The notes beneath the pieces were generated by a model. It was not told where the DNA came from and made no database searches. It was given only the letters and a program-made list of their open reading frames with translations. DNA of 64,000 bases, from positions 682,001-746,000 of the forward strand of contig WJXW01000016.1 of the NCBI GenBank assembly GCA_015832175.1, in the 5' to 3' direction. The position numbers and the translations under genes are program-made. Shown in pieces: positions 43,663 through 55,304 of the stretch. How positions within the stretch are numbered: the stretch's first letter is position 1; every line of letters starts with the position of its first letter. Origin of the DNA: Paraphaeosphaeria minitans (Eukaryota; Ascomycota; Dothideomycetes; Pleosporales; Didymosphaeriaceae).

Positions 43663-44295
43663 ATGACGAGCTCATCGCAGTCAACTGCAAATCAAGGCGT
43701 GCAGCGTAGATACGTCTTTGATCCGCCTGAGGTGCTTGCCGTCAGCCGTCAGTTATACCGTCCATTTGGACCTCAAGTGCCTCACGCCTGCAACAACATA
43801 TTCGACTTCATGAGTCTTCCCGCAGGTGCGTACCCCGTAGGTTGGGTCGAATACTGAAAGCTAATTGGCATCGTAGAGCTTAGGGACTTGGTCTACAGCT
43901 ACACAGTCACCCCTCTTCACGACCCCGACTATGGACGTGTGTACCTAGGTCGTCAGAGGTTAGGAGAGTATCGTGCCTTCACAGGACTTCCTCTTGTCTG
44001 CAAAGCCATATACAAGGAATACACCGCAACACTGACTCGCAACACCACCGTCGCTGTCCGCGCAGAAGATGTCGGTGCGTATATCGAGACCGCCCATCCA
44101 GACCGCAATGATGCACTCAAGCATGGAGACATACAAGTTTCGTACATCGCCCATGGAAGACCGGTTGCGTGGGACATCCTTGATGTTCCCAGCCGCGAGT
44201 ACTTCGCTCTCCACCCTCACGACTTCCCCCCCCCCCTCGCTGATCTCCAACGACCAGGCGCGCATTCAGGAGGCACGCGAGGCAGACGAGGTTGA
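43663..44295 (+). CDS. LPAELR-type (F-box-like) fungal protein, C-terminus set by a poly-C run
   Basis: Model: join(43663..43825, 43877..44295), 193 residues; intron G|GTGCGT...CGTAG|AG joins FMSLPA|ELRDLVYSY. This LPAELRxxVYSY block is common at the start of large fungal families of F-box-like proteins of unknown function. Later, GLPLVCKAIYKEYTATLTRN matches the second helix of such proteins. At 44226-44236 a run of eleven C sits in frame; the present frame ends soon after in an unstructured tail. With ten or thirteen C the frame would run on through a strongly acidic segment (EVDEVDEADDADDADEDG). Other frames further down also look coding. The C-terminus is therefore unreliable. Confidence 0.65.
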
Positions 44296-44945
44296 TGAGG
44301 TTGACGAGGCAGACGATGCTGACGATGCTGACGAGGACGGGTGTCACGGCGACGAGGTGGTTGAGTGCAACGATCTGGCTGCCTCGAGTTACAATCCAGC
44401 AGCGCCTCGGGCGACGACCATGGCTTCGGACGATCTTCCGACCGCTCGTTCGAAGAGCTGCGATTGATGACGTACATCACCACCAAGGGCAGTCTCAGCA
44501 GTCTCTGTACCCAGAGAGGTCCGACGACGAGGAGATCCCCAGCGTCTTCCTGGAGCTGTTGCGCAAGAAAGAAAGCAAAAACATGACCACGCACGGCGCG
44601 TATTTTGCGTAGTTTCATGGCAGTGGTTGGATGAATGAATGAATGAAGACTTGAACAATGTAATTTTGCCTTGCATGAGCATGACTTGCGGGTGTTGGTC
44701 GGTGAGACGGACTAGCCTTTCCTTCTGTGGTGACCTCATCTTCTATCTCTTTGCCTCACGTTCTTTCGAGTCCTTTGGGAAGGGTCGGGCATCATCTTGG
44801 GCTGCAAACGCCTGGACGATAACATTCACCGCGTGACGGAAGAGCGTAGCCTTGAGGCTGCAGTCTTGACAAGCCTACCATCCACCTTCTGCACCATTTT
44901 CCTGCCCAACTTGAACAAGATGCCTTCAAGGCGCAAGCCCACACT
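44296..44945. other. Possible coding remnants, then 3' flank
   Basis: Bases 44296-44612 contain coding-like stretches in several frames (for example SDDEEIPSVFLELLRKKESK ending at 44612), probably the true C-terminus of the upstream gene disrupted by frameshifts or missed introns. From 44620 to 44945 no gene is seen. Confidence 0.4.
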
Positions 44946-46133
44946 CTACACAGGATGCCCCTCCGGCGCGGCCCCGAAATCCCTCTCAAACTGCTGCCAT
45001 CCACCCCTCGGCTCCTCGCACATCATCATGTCACTAACAACCATATCGTAATACCCATCCGTCGGCAGGTTTCCCTGACACACGGTCCCACCCATCGCGA
45101 TATTCAGCAAGATCCTAAAATCCTCCATGCGCCGGATTCCCAGCGGGATGTTGGCCTTCTGCACGGGCCGCCCATCGATGTACCACACCATCCTCCCACG
45201 CCAGTTGGGGATCCCGTCCTCCTCGATCCACGCAAAGCCGTACGTGTGCGGACACCGCGCCATGTCCGGCAACGGCGTGACGACGACCTGGTGCTTGTTG
45301 TGATCCTCGCCGTTGTAGTGGCCCCAGTGCAGACAGGTGTGGTTTTCCGGTGCGCCCTGCCAGCTCTCGCAGATGTCGACTTCGCCGTCGGTGGGCCAGG
45401 TGAAGGGGTCCGCGGGCAGCATCCAGTACGCGGGCCAGACGCCCTCGGCACTGGGCGGCAGGATGGTGGCCGTCAGGTAGCCCCGCGGCCGCGAGAGCGT
45501 CTGATGCGACGTCAGCCGCGCCGAGGTATAGTTGCCGCCCTGCACGAGGCCGCGCACGATGAGGCGGTTGTCGTGGTGGAATGAGTTGGTGGGGTTGTCG
45601 GTGTAGTCTTGTTTTTCGTTGTTGCCCCACCCGTGGGCGCCGAGCTCGTGGCGGAAGTTGTGTGAGACGGGCGTGCTGGCGTCGAAGGAGGGCTTCCAGT
45701 AAACGTTCTCGGTGGCGGGGGACGGCGCGTCCTGGGGCGGCGGTGGGTTGGATATCGGGCGGTTTTGGGGGATGGCGGGAGGTGCAGGCGAGTGTGGTTT
45801 GCTATGTTGTGGGATGGGGGGTGGGCCGAAGTTCTGCTGCTGTGGTGGTGGAGGACCCCATTGCTGCTGAGGGGGACCCCATTGCTGCTGAGGGGGACCC
45901 CATTGCTGATTTGGAGGCTGGTATTGTTGCTGGGGATATTGCGCGCCGGTGTACTGAGCGTTCGGAGCACCGGTGTACTGCGGCTGCTGGCCTGGGTAGC
46001 CTTGCTGAGGAGGGGCCTGGCCGGGGTAGCCCTGCTGATTGTTCGAGGAGGAGTGCTGGGTGTTGTATTTTTGCTCGTATTCTTTAACCTTGGCTTTGCC
46101 CTTCTCGAAGAACTTGTTGAAAGAGTTGGACAT
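44946..46133 (-). CDS. GH16-type beta-glucanase-like protein without signal peptide
   Basis: 395 residues, no intron. Residues 1-130 are disordered and Gln/Pro/Gly-rich, starting SNSFNKFFEKGKAKVKEYEQ, with three WGPPQQQ repeats (24-bp unit, about 45850-45920). A GH16 jelly-roll domain follows: YTSARLTSHQTLSRPRG, WPAYWMLPADPFTWPTDGEV, and the catalytic signature EVDICE (both Glu and the Asp intact). GHYNGEDHNKHQ and RMVWYIDGRPVQKANIP complete the fold. GH16 enzymes cleave or transfer beta-1,3/1,4-glucans. No signal peptide or GPI signal is seen, so the location is unclear; unconventional export or a cytosolic role is possible. Confidence 0.85.
   Translation of the reverse strand: MSNSFNKFFEKGKAKVKEYEQKYNTQHSSSNNQQGYPGQAPPQQGYPGQQPQYTGAPNAQYTGAQYPQQQYQPPNQQWGPPQQQWGPPQQQWGPPPPQQQNFGPPPIPQHSKPHSPAPPAIPQNRPISNPPPPQDAPSPATENVYWKPSFDASTPVSHNFRHELGAHGWGNNEKQDYTDNPTNSFHHDNRLIVRGLVQGGNYTSARLTSHQTLSRPRGYLTATILPPSAEGVWPAYWMLPADPFTWPTDGEVDICESWQGAPENHTCLHWGHYNGEDHNKHQVVVTPLPDMARCPHTYGFAWIEEDGIPNWRGRMVWYIDGRPVQKANIPLGIRRMEDFRILLNIAMGGTVCQGNLPTDGYYDMVVSDMMMCEEPRGGWQQFERDFGAAPEGHPV
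45850..45920 (-). repeat. Three-copy 24-bp coding repeat (WGPPQQQ)
   Basis: Three nearly identical units encoding Gln-Gln-Trp-Gly-Pro-Pro-Gln-Gln within the N-terminal low-complexity region of the GH16 protein. Confidence 0.75.
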
Positions 46134-46516
46134 GGCGGCGGACGTTGTGTTTACGAGTGCGGGGTGATTGTTCCTAACGCGGCGCCCCTAAGGACATGGG
46201 ACAGGTTGACCAATGATGCCATCGGTCCGCTCAACATCAAGATTCAGGAATCTTCCCAACGAGCTCCTGTCATGCATATGAAGGCAGATCAGATGTCGAT
46301 CGTTGTGAAGAATGTGTGCTTCAAGTACACTACATAGGTTCGCTATCGTACCTACAGGCCCATGATTCCAGTCGTTGCGTCGTCAAGGGTATCGTGAATG
46401 CGACAGTTTCATCGCTCCAGTATTACCATCCGTTCCTTTGCGTCATGCCGTATCTTCTTCCCCTGTCGGTCAACCACTGCTCCTCATCAGAGGTCGCTAC
46501 GCCCGTCGCGCAGGGC
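46134..46516. other. Intergenic
   Basis: Lies between the start of the GH16 gene and the 3' end of the small membrane protein gene. No gene seen. Confidence 0.5.
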
Positions 46517-46878
46517 CTAGTTCAGCTTCTTGTTTCCAACCTGGACCGACCTGCCTTGGCTGCGCTGGTACTGCAAGAATCCAAAGAAGGCAAGTCCAAG
46601 GATAACGAGCATCGCGATGTTGCCTGCAGTCACGTGAGCTTTTCATGTCTCGGATGATGCATATGTGAGGACTCACCAAGCAGAAACTGCACAATGCCAC
46701 CGGCGAGGTCAACCAGCCCCCTGAAGAACTCGATGACAAGGTTGATGGCGCCCGTGAAGAAGCGCAGCACAAACTCGACCGTCTTCTGCGCGAGATCGCC
46801 GGCGGTGGTGAAGAGAGACCAGACGACTTCGATGAGGCTCTTGGCCAGGTCGCCCAGGCTGTGGATGATGGACGACAT
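46517..46878 (-). CDS. Small two-helix membrane protein
   Basis: Model: complement(join(46517..46623, 46677..46878)), 102 residues. Intron G|GTGAGT...CTGCAG|GC joins FLLG|NIAMLVILGLAFFGFL. The first part (IIHSLGDLAKSLIEVVWSLF...RFFTGAINLVIEFFRGLVDL) is amphipathic to hydrophobic; the second exon encodes a clear membrane helix followed by a short basic tail. Start at 46878 (CATGTCG context) rather than the upstream in-frame ATG at 47040, whose extension reads like leader sequence. Function unknown. Confidence 0.75.
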
Positions 46879-47702
46879 GTTGTTGAGGTGTTTGTTGTTA
46901 TAGAATGGGATGCAAAGGTCGGTGTAGTGTAGTGGAGTGGATTGGAGTGGAGGAGAGGGGAGTGGAGCAGCGTTGGCGTGTGTGTGTGATGTGAAGGTAG
47001 GGCGCAAGCTGCCTGCAGTAGTTATGGCAGGTGCATACAAGAGGATGATGTCGTTAATACGTAGTCTGTCTACCTCACGGGTGGTGCGAGTAATAAGCTT
47101 GCTTTCAGGAATCTGGAGGTGGCTTGTGGCTTAGAACAGAGTGGCTTGTGGCTTCATAACAGCGTGGCTGGAAGAATGCCGTTTGGTTGGCGATGGTGAA
47201 TGCCACACGCGACGCCAGCTATGCGCAGCGTGCCCGTGACGTCACGCTTCATACACAGAATCCGAGTGGATCGTCGTGATGGATGCTAGACTAGATACCT
47301 TCTACGCGCCCCGCGATTGCTGTAGACGCTCCATTGGGAGGTTTGAAGTCCAGCATCGGCCTTCCTTGCCGTTGGTTGGGTACCTAGTCTGTTCAAGTTG
47401 TCTCGCTGAGGATCAATCTTCGAACGCACACTGCAGCGGCTTTTCCGCATCGTACGACCCTACCTTGCGCGATACATCCATGCGAACCGAAGTTCAGGAA
47501 GGCGTCTTGCCCGGAGATGTACGATCGGGAGGCGAAGACCAACTACACGAGGCCGAACGGTGCTTACTTGTCGGTGATGCGAGACAACATACCTATACAA
47601 TGAGATGGACAGGAAGGACCACGCCTGCAAGAGCATGGAGCTTGTTTGGCCTTGATGGAAGGGTTCTCATGGAGAGATTGCGTTCAGCTGAAGCGACCTC
47701 AC
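46879..47702. other. Intergenic upstream of the minisatellite
   Basis: Promoter side of the small membrane protein gene. An open frame from 47276 runs into the minisatellite, but its first 140 residues show no recognised motif. Confidence 0.4.
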
Positions 47703-48160
47703 GTCAGTTACATCACGTGAAGTTACATCACGTGAAGTTGCATCACGTGAGGTTACATCATGTCAAGCTACATCACGTCAAGCTACATCACTTTAAGCTA
47801 CATACCGTGAAGCTACATCACGTCAAGCTACATCACTTTAAGCTACATACCGTGAAGCTATATCTCGTTAAGCTACATCCCGTGAAGGTACATCCCGTGA
47901 AGGTACATCCCGTGAAGGTACATCCCGTGAAGGTACATCCCGTGAAGGTACATCCCGTGAAGGTACATCCCGTGAAGGTACATCCCGTGAAGGTACATCC
48001 CGTGAAGGTACATCCCGTGAAGGTACATCCCGTGAAGGTACATCCCGTGAAGGTACATCCCGTGAAACTACATCCCGTGGAGCTACATCACGTGAAGCTA
48101 CATCTCGTCGCTACATCCCTTCAAGCTACATCCCTTCAAGCTATATCCCGTGAAGCTATC
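47703..48160. repeat. 15-bp minisatellite, about 30 copies
   Basis: About twelve near-identical copies of CATCCCGTGAAGGTA (roughly 47880-48060) are flanked by about twelve diverged copies on the left and about six on the right, of type CATCACGTGAAGCTA. As the unit is a multiple of three the array is open on both strands: plus frame gives Pro-Val-Lys-Val-His rep., minus frame gives Tyr-Leu-His-Gly-Met. An open frame from 47276 to 48235 passes through it. Left copies carry TCACGTGA palindromes. The homogeneous core with diverged edges is typical of minisatellite turnover. Translation is doubtful. Confidence 0.9.
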
Positions 48161-48628
48161 TACCTACACCGGGGCACCTGGGTAGACGAGCTCAAGTGTC
48201 CGATCTGCATGCAGGAAAAGTGCGAGCGCAGTTGATCGGAACACGTCTAGATGCATTGGCCCCGCGAACTCGGCGCAATTCGACACACGGCATCCAACGT
48301 GTGCTCTTGTCAATGGGCAAAGGACCATCTGAGGTTGGGGAGGATGTGCTGGCGTTCGTCCATGGAGGAATATGCCGTCCTGTCTGCTGTCAATGACATG
48401 GGTGCATAGAGAGACACCCCACACCGCATCCGATGCATGAAGCAGCTGCGATGAATGGCCACGCAAACGCCTGCCTGCCTGCAATACACATACTCGCACG
48501 ACGCATGGCCGCGCAAACGTCTGCCTGCAATACATATAGACTTCACTGCTGCTTCAAGTTGCACACAGCTATCTACCATATCCACAGCCGCCGTCGCAGC
48601 GCTGGGCCCCAGCTGCAGCCATACCTAG
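48161..48628. other. Intergenic, promoter of the coiled-coil gene
   Basis: Two diverged copies of a roughly 50-base segment (around 48459-48490 and 48509-48539, sharing GCAAACG.CTGCCTGCAATACA.AT) lie here. No gene seen. Confidence 0.5.
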
Positions 48629-51600
48629 ATGGACTCGCTGCCCCCGCCGCCAGTTGCAAGCGAGCCCGCTGGTGAAGAATATCCATCAACAACAAACACC
48701 AAAGCTCCCAAGGGGATTGCTCGCCGCACCCGCGCAACCTCTGCAACGCCCGCCTCGCCTGCGCGCCGAAAGATGGCCTCAAACCCGCCCAAGGACCCTG
48801 TTCCTCCTCGCCGGCCCACCACCGTGGTCGGCGCGGGAACTGCCGTCCGTCGCCCAGCTGCAACGAGCACAACGCGTACCGCAGCGACCGCATCGACCGC
48901 GTCAAAACCGCTTTCCACCTCGACTACACGCACTTCCACGGCGGGATCCAGCTTGAGCAAGCCACCGACGCGTCCTGCCCCTGGAACAGTGGTGCGGAAA
49001 CCTGCATTGGCTTCCAAAGCCACCGCATCCGATGCAGAGCCAGACCTGTCCTCTGTCACGTCAGGGGACGAAAACAAGAGACCCGCCGCACGTCGAACGA
49101 CGCTGGCTTCGAGCTCCGCGACCAGGTCATCACCTGCAAAAGCTACCACCACGCGCCCGGCCGCTGCTCCCGCGATTGCGGCGAAGCGCTCCCTAACCGC
49201 ACGGCCTTCCGCGGACAGCGCCACAGCACGAGCAACCCCCCGCGCATCATTATCCGGGTCGACACGACCCTCCGCCACTGCACGACCGACGACGACGACA
49301 ACAACAGCAAGGGCAGCACCAGGCTCAGTGGCCAGGACGCCTGTCTCCCATGCAAAGAAGCCATCCATCACCGCTGTTCCTACGCCGGCTCCTGCGCCGA
49401 AAGACGCCATCTCGGAGGAAGAGTGAGTGTTTCCCACCGACTTCTGCTGCTGCATGCTGACTCCACCAGTACCGCCGAACTCGTTATACCTCCTAAGAGC
49501 GAGCGCCTCAAAGAGCAAGCTGCTTCCGATGCTGAAGTCGAGACCAAAAAGAGCGCCCTTGGGCCCGTTAAGGCTGCCCTCACACGGCTGGGCGAGCGCG
49601 ACGAGACTACGCGTCCTGATACCGCCCCCTCTGGCCCCGTTACCGATGGCGACCTAGATTCTAAGCGCCGAAGCGCGCAGGTTATGCACGACTTCTTCAA
49701 AGAGACAAACATGCGCGAGAAGTTGCAGGAGCAATGCGACGATCTCAATCGGGAGGTAGACAACCTGCAGGCGGAGCGAACGAGGCTGAAACAGCAGTTG
49801 CTTGATGCACAGGGAGCTATCGCCGAAAAGGATAGAGCCATTGCGGATGCAGCAAAGTCATCAGGGCCTGACCACGTCGCGCATACGACACTGGTGGATG
49901 AGATGGAAAAGAAGTTCGACACGGAGACCAAGGCACTGGAACAGCAAAAACAGAAGCTACAAGAAGAAACCGCTGCCGCTCAGAAAAAGGAAGCGGAAGA
50001 GACCAAGCGTGCGGCGGAGCTCCAGCAGATCCTGAAGCAGCTCAACGAGGACCTGGAGAAACAGGGCGCCGAATGGGATGCTGAGAAGAGGAAGCTCGTC
50101 CTACAGCAAACCCAGATCGAGGCCTTGACGACCGAAGTAGCCGCGCTCAGGGAAGAGAGAGACACGCTGAGAGGGCAATATCGCGATGCCCAGGCTACCC
50201 TGGAATCCTTGCAGTCGAAGCTTGCTGAGATAGAGCAAAGCCGTACAGACGAACTCAAGTCCCGGGACGAGCGGATCGACGAGCTATCCCAGACCATCAA
50301 AGACCTCCAAGCCGAAGTGGCCGCGTCAGAAAGCAAACACAGTGAAGCGCAGCAATCGCTCGAATCGAAGTCTTCCGAGTCGTCCAAGCTTGTGGAAGAA
50401 CTGCAGGCCAAGGTAGAGTCATTATCTCAGCAACACACCGATGAACTGCGTCAAAAAGATGAGACTATTGTGTCACAGAATAAAGCATTCAAGGAATTGC
50501 AAGAACTCTCCGATCAGTTACAGGCACGTGCCGATCATACCAGTACGGAACTGGAACATTCTCGCAGCGAACACGCTGCTGCTATCAATAACGCGATCGC
50601 CGAGCTGCAGAAGACCCACGAAGAAGCGCTCCAGAACAAAGAGGGTGAAGTCTCTCGCCATCTAGAGGCTGTTGACAGTCTGCATGAACAGATCAAGAAT
50701 CTGCAACAAGGCGAGACTGACGGAGCCAAGATTGCTACTGAACTCAACAAGCAGATCGAAGATTTGAAGCAATCTCATGTGGAAGCTCTGAATATCAAAT
50801 CCAATGAGAATGATGAGCTCGTCAAGCAACTAGATGCGATCAACGACCAGCTGAGTGGTGATGCGGCAGAGATCGGAAAGTTCAAGGATGAGAATGAAGG
50901 GTTGCGGAAGACCATCCAGACGCTGGAACAAGTCTCGGAACAAGAGAGCCAACAGCATGCCGCCGCGCTTTCCAAATCCCAGTCTGAGCTCCAAGAGGCG
51001 AAGCAAAAACTCGACTTGTTGCGATCAGAACTCGAAAGCACCCAAGAGCGGGCGAGGAAGGACTTGATCACTCTCGGTGACGACCACGATGTCGAAATTG
51101 AGTCACTCCGCGCCGATCTAGAGGGAGATGCCAAGAACCGCCTTGAAGAGCTGCAATCCAAGTACGATGCTCTTGTAGCCGACAAGAACGCTACCCTGGA
51201 GCAACATGAGAAGACACTTGCAGAACGGGCTGCTGCGCTCGATGCCGCGAGCGAAGAATTGGCCACCCTCAAGAAAACATCTGGATCCGCGTCGCAAGAG
51301 CTCACTGATGCGCTTTCGCGACAGAAAGAACTTGAGGGGGAGAGGATTGCACTTGAGGAAACCCACGCTGCTTCGCAAAAGTCGCTCGAAGATCTACACG
51401 CGCAGCTTGAAAACATGGCCGAGGAGAAATTTGCCGCCGAAAAAGCTCACTCGTCCTCGCAGAAGTCATTTGTGGATCTGCAGGTGCAGCTCGAAAAGCT
51501 TGTCAAGGAGAAGACTGCCGCCGAAGAGATTCACTCATCATCCCAGAAATCGTTCCTAGATCTCCAGACGCAGCTTGATAAGCTCGTCGAAGAGAAGTCA

Positions 51601-53631
51601 GCCATCGAAGACTCTCATTCTTCCATCCAGACGTCTTTCGCAGATCTACAGGCACAGTTCGACCAACTAGCTGAGGAAAAGTCTGCCGCCGAAGAAGCTC
51701 ACTCTTCCTCGCAGAACATCATCACGGACCTTCAAGCGCGCCATGATTCGCTTCTGGCAGAGAAGGCATCCGCCAAAGAAGCCCACCGAACGTCGCAAAA
51801 TCTTTTAACTGACCTTCAATCTCGCCACGACAGCTTGCTTGAAGAGAAGACTGCCGTCGAAGATGCACACAGTCGTGCCATCGATGCCTTGAAGCAGGAG
51901 TCTGACAGCACGTCGAAGCAACTTTTAGGCGAATTGCAAGCGAAGTACGATGCACTTGTGGCGGAGCAAGGTAACGTACAGGGAGCACACCAGAACGAAT
52001 TGCACAAAATGACAGAGGAGCGCGACGCTCTCACCGCCCAACTCGCTGAGCTGGAGAAAAAGCACGATGCTATTCTCTCCGAGAATCTTAAAGACGAAGA
52101 AGCGCATAATAAGGCGCTAACACAACAACGGGCGGAGATTGAGGAGGCGCACAACGAGGCCTTGACCGAGCTACAGGTAGAGGTCGGGAGGAAATTCGAG
52201 TCGCTACTCGAGGCCCTGCAATCCGACCTGTCTGCTATGGAGCAGCAGAAGAAAGCGGCCGTGGAAGAAAGACAGTCCGTATTGGAGGAGCTCATTGCTC
52301 TCAAGAAGGATCTCTCTCTGCATGACGAGTCTGCGCAGACCAATTTGAAGGAGCTGACCGAGAAGTACGAAAATCTCGCACGCGAGAAAGCAACCGCCGA
52401 CTCCGAACACGAAGCCGCCATAGCTTCCTTGCGCCAGTCTCTAAGACATGAACATGAGAAGGCCGTCTCTGAGCTGCAGGGACAGTGTGACACACTCCAG
52501 GCCAGGTTCATCAAAATCGACCAGGAGCACAGCAACGCAATCACGCTGCTGAAGGAAGAGCTGAGCGAAGGCCACTCCAACGATTTGATAAACCTAAAGA
52601 AGACCCTTGAGGAGCTGCAACATCAGCGCAACGATCTCATCGAGCAGAAACAGTCCATGGAGAGGGTTCACGAAGACGCCATCGGAGAACTCATGGTTGG
52701 GATGGAAGCGAGCATGAATGATGCAGTACAACAGCTTCAGAAAAAGTACGATGCTCTTGTCAGTCACCAGGAGGCCACGAAAGCGAACCATGCCGAGGAG
52801 CTTGAGCTTGCGAAGAAGAGTAGCACTGAGTCGGAGAGCATGCTTCAAGAGCTGCACTCGCGCCACGCCGCCGAACTCGAAGAAGCCAAGAAGAGCAGCA
52901 CCGAGTTGGAAACCATGTTTCAGGAACTGCAATCGCGCCACGCCGTAGAACTCGCAGAGGCCAATAAGACCGGATCGCAACACAAAGGCTTACTCGAGGA
53001 ACTGCAATCCCGCCACGACACGCTGTCGGCGAAAGCTGCCGCGGACATTGAAGGCCAAGCCCAGGAAGTCAGCCGTCTGCACGAACTCATCGAGAAGCTG
53101 GAAGCAGACCGTTCGAAAGCCCATCAAGAAGCAAAGACGGCACGAAACAATATTGAGATGATGAAAGTCCACGTTGTAGAGAAGTACCTCGCCAAAGTCG
53201 AGCCGCTCGAGCGCGAAAACGGCCAGCTTAAGGACAAAGTCGACCGCCTACAGGCCATCCTCCACGCAGGCGATAGAGTCGCCCGCGCGGCTGCCAGCAT
53301 GGGCGAGAAGCGCGAAATCGACACGCTCGCCGAGGAAGACGAGGAGGAGGAGGAAAGCGATGAGGTCACGTCGGGCGCGCAGTCGCATTCGGCGGGCAAG
53401 GCGTCGCCACCAAGAGAGGTGCTTGGAACAGTGAGTCTGTCGCGGAAATTGAATGGCGGGTGGAAACTAACCGGCGGCTAGCAGTTGGCGGCTATGCAGG
53501 AGACGCTTTCCCAGCTGAGCGAGCTGAACAACGAGCAGATTGCTGAGAGCTCGCGCACGGCGAGGAAGCTTGCGGATGAAGAGTGGGTTGCGGTGGATGG
53601 GGAGAAGTCGAGGGAGTCGTCGCGCCACTAG
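48629..53631 (+). CDS. Large coiled-coil protein
   Basis: Model: join(48629..49422, 49470..53430, 53482..53631), 1634 residues. Residues 1-265 are a basic Ala/Thr/Ser/Pro/Arg-rich disordered head, possibly binding microtubules or other acidic partners. From about residue 330 to 1560 the protein is almost continuous heptad coiled coil (Glu/Gln/Lys/Leu-rich), starting near VMHDFFKETNMREKLQEQCD. Within 51337-51924 a 28-residue (four-heptad) unit recurs six to seven times: AHSSSQKSFVDLQVQLEKLV and variants. The tail is acidic (EEDEEEEESDE) and short helical. Intron 2 ends in a TAGCAG tandem acceptor. It resembles fungal proteins annotated as M-protein-repeat or myosin-tail-like; a structural role at septa, spindle poles or Golgi is possible but not shown. 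Confidence 0.85.
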
Positions 53632-53977
53632 GACGACACTTGACGATGGGAACCACGGGTGACTGGTTTCACTGCGTGTTCAGCGTGTGGTGCATGTGGA
53701 GCGGACCTTTTTTTTTCCGCATTTCTTGTTGTGTGCATCTTTAATATCCTTCTCATGTTTTTACCTACCTACCGCGGAAGCGAGCGTGGAACTGCAGCCG
53801 GCACTATACCCTTGTCACTGCCGTCGTTGACACCGTCACCGTCACCGTCACTGTCACTGTCTCTATTATACCCCTTGTCTCGATACTTCGCCGCACGTCG
53901 AAATAGATACCATTCCTCTCTCTATGTCTATGCAATCTGTGCACCGCGTTCCCATCCGTCGTCCCGTCGAACTCCGC
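53632..53977. other. Convergent intergenic region
   Basis: 3' flanks of the coiled-coil gene and the minus-strand RING gene. A short run of imperfect six-base units (CACCGT/CACTGT) lies at 53828-53862. No gene seen. Confidence 0.5.
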
Positions 53978-55006
<1,029 letters not shown>

Positions 55007-55304
55007 CGGGGTATGAGCAGAGTTGTGGTCATGGCCAGAGTGCAAGACAGGCGATGGGTACGGGTTGTAAGTTCTGGGAGGGAAAGCTGTGGTACCGGTT
55101 CAGTTGGGGCAGACGTCGTTGAGGATCTGTCGAGTGGGAGGCGGGACGGGCTAGAAGAACCATGGGATGGGTGCTGGGTAGAATGCACCACACATGAGCG
55201 AACCATGGAAATAGACGGTGTATCGCTTCTGGCGAGGTAGGTTCCGATACGTAAGTCTGGTCTGTTGGTTTGCACCGTGACTCAACACGCATTGCTCCCT
55301 GGTT
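55007..55304. other. Short spacer upstream of the RING gene
   Basis: Minus-strand frames stay open here because of the adjacent array. In the Asp-His frame, HSGHDHNSAHTPD flanks the array on its 5' side and looks natural, so an upstream start for a His/Asp-rich product cannot be excluded. Confidence 0.4.

Noticed and set aside
45115..45970. Several long frames antisense to or overlapping the GH16 gene
   Set aside because: Shadows of a GC-rich coding region; the GH16 frame has an intact catalytic signature.
47873..48058. Minus-strand frame of repeated Tyr-Leu-His-Gly-Met
   Set aside because: Simple by-product of the 15-bp minisatellite; no flanking coding sequence.
49380..52580. Ser/Cys-rich minus-strand frames opposite the coiled-coil gene
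   Set aside because: Antisense shadows of Glu/Gln/Lys/Leu codons.
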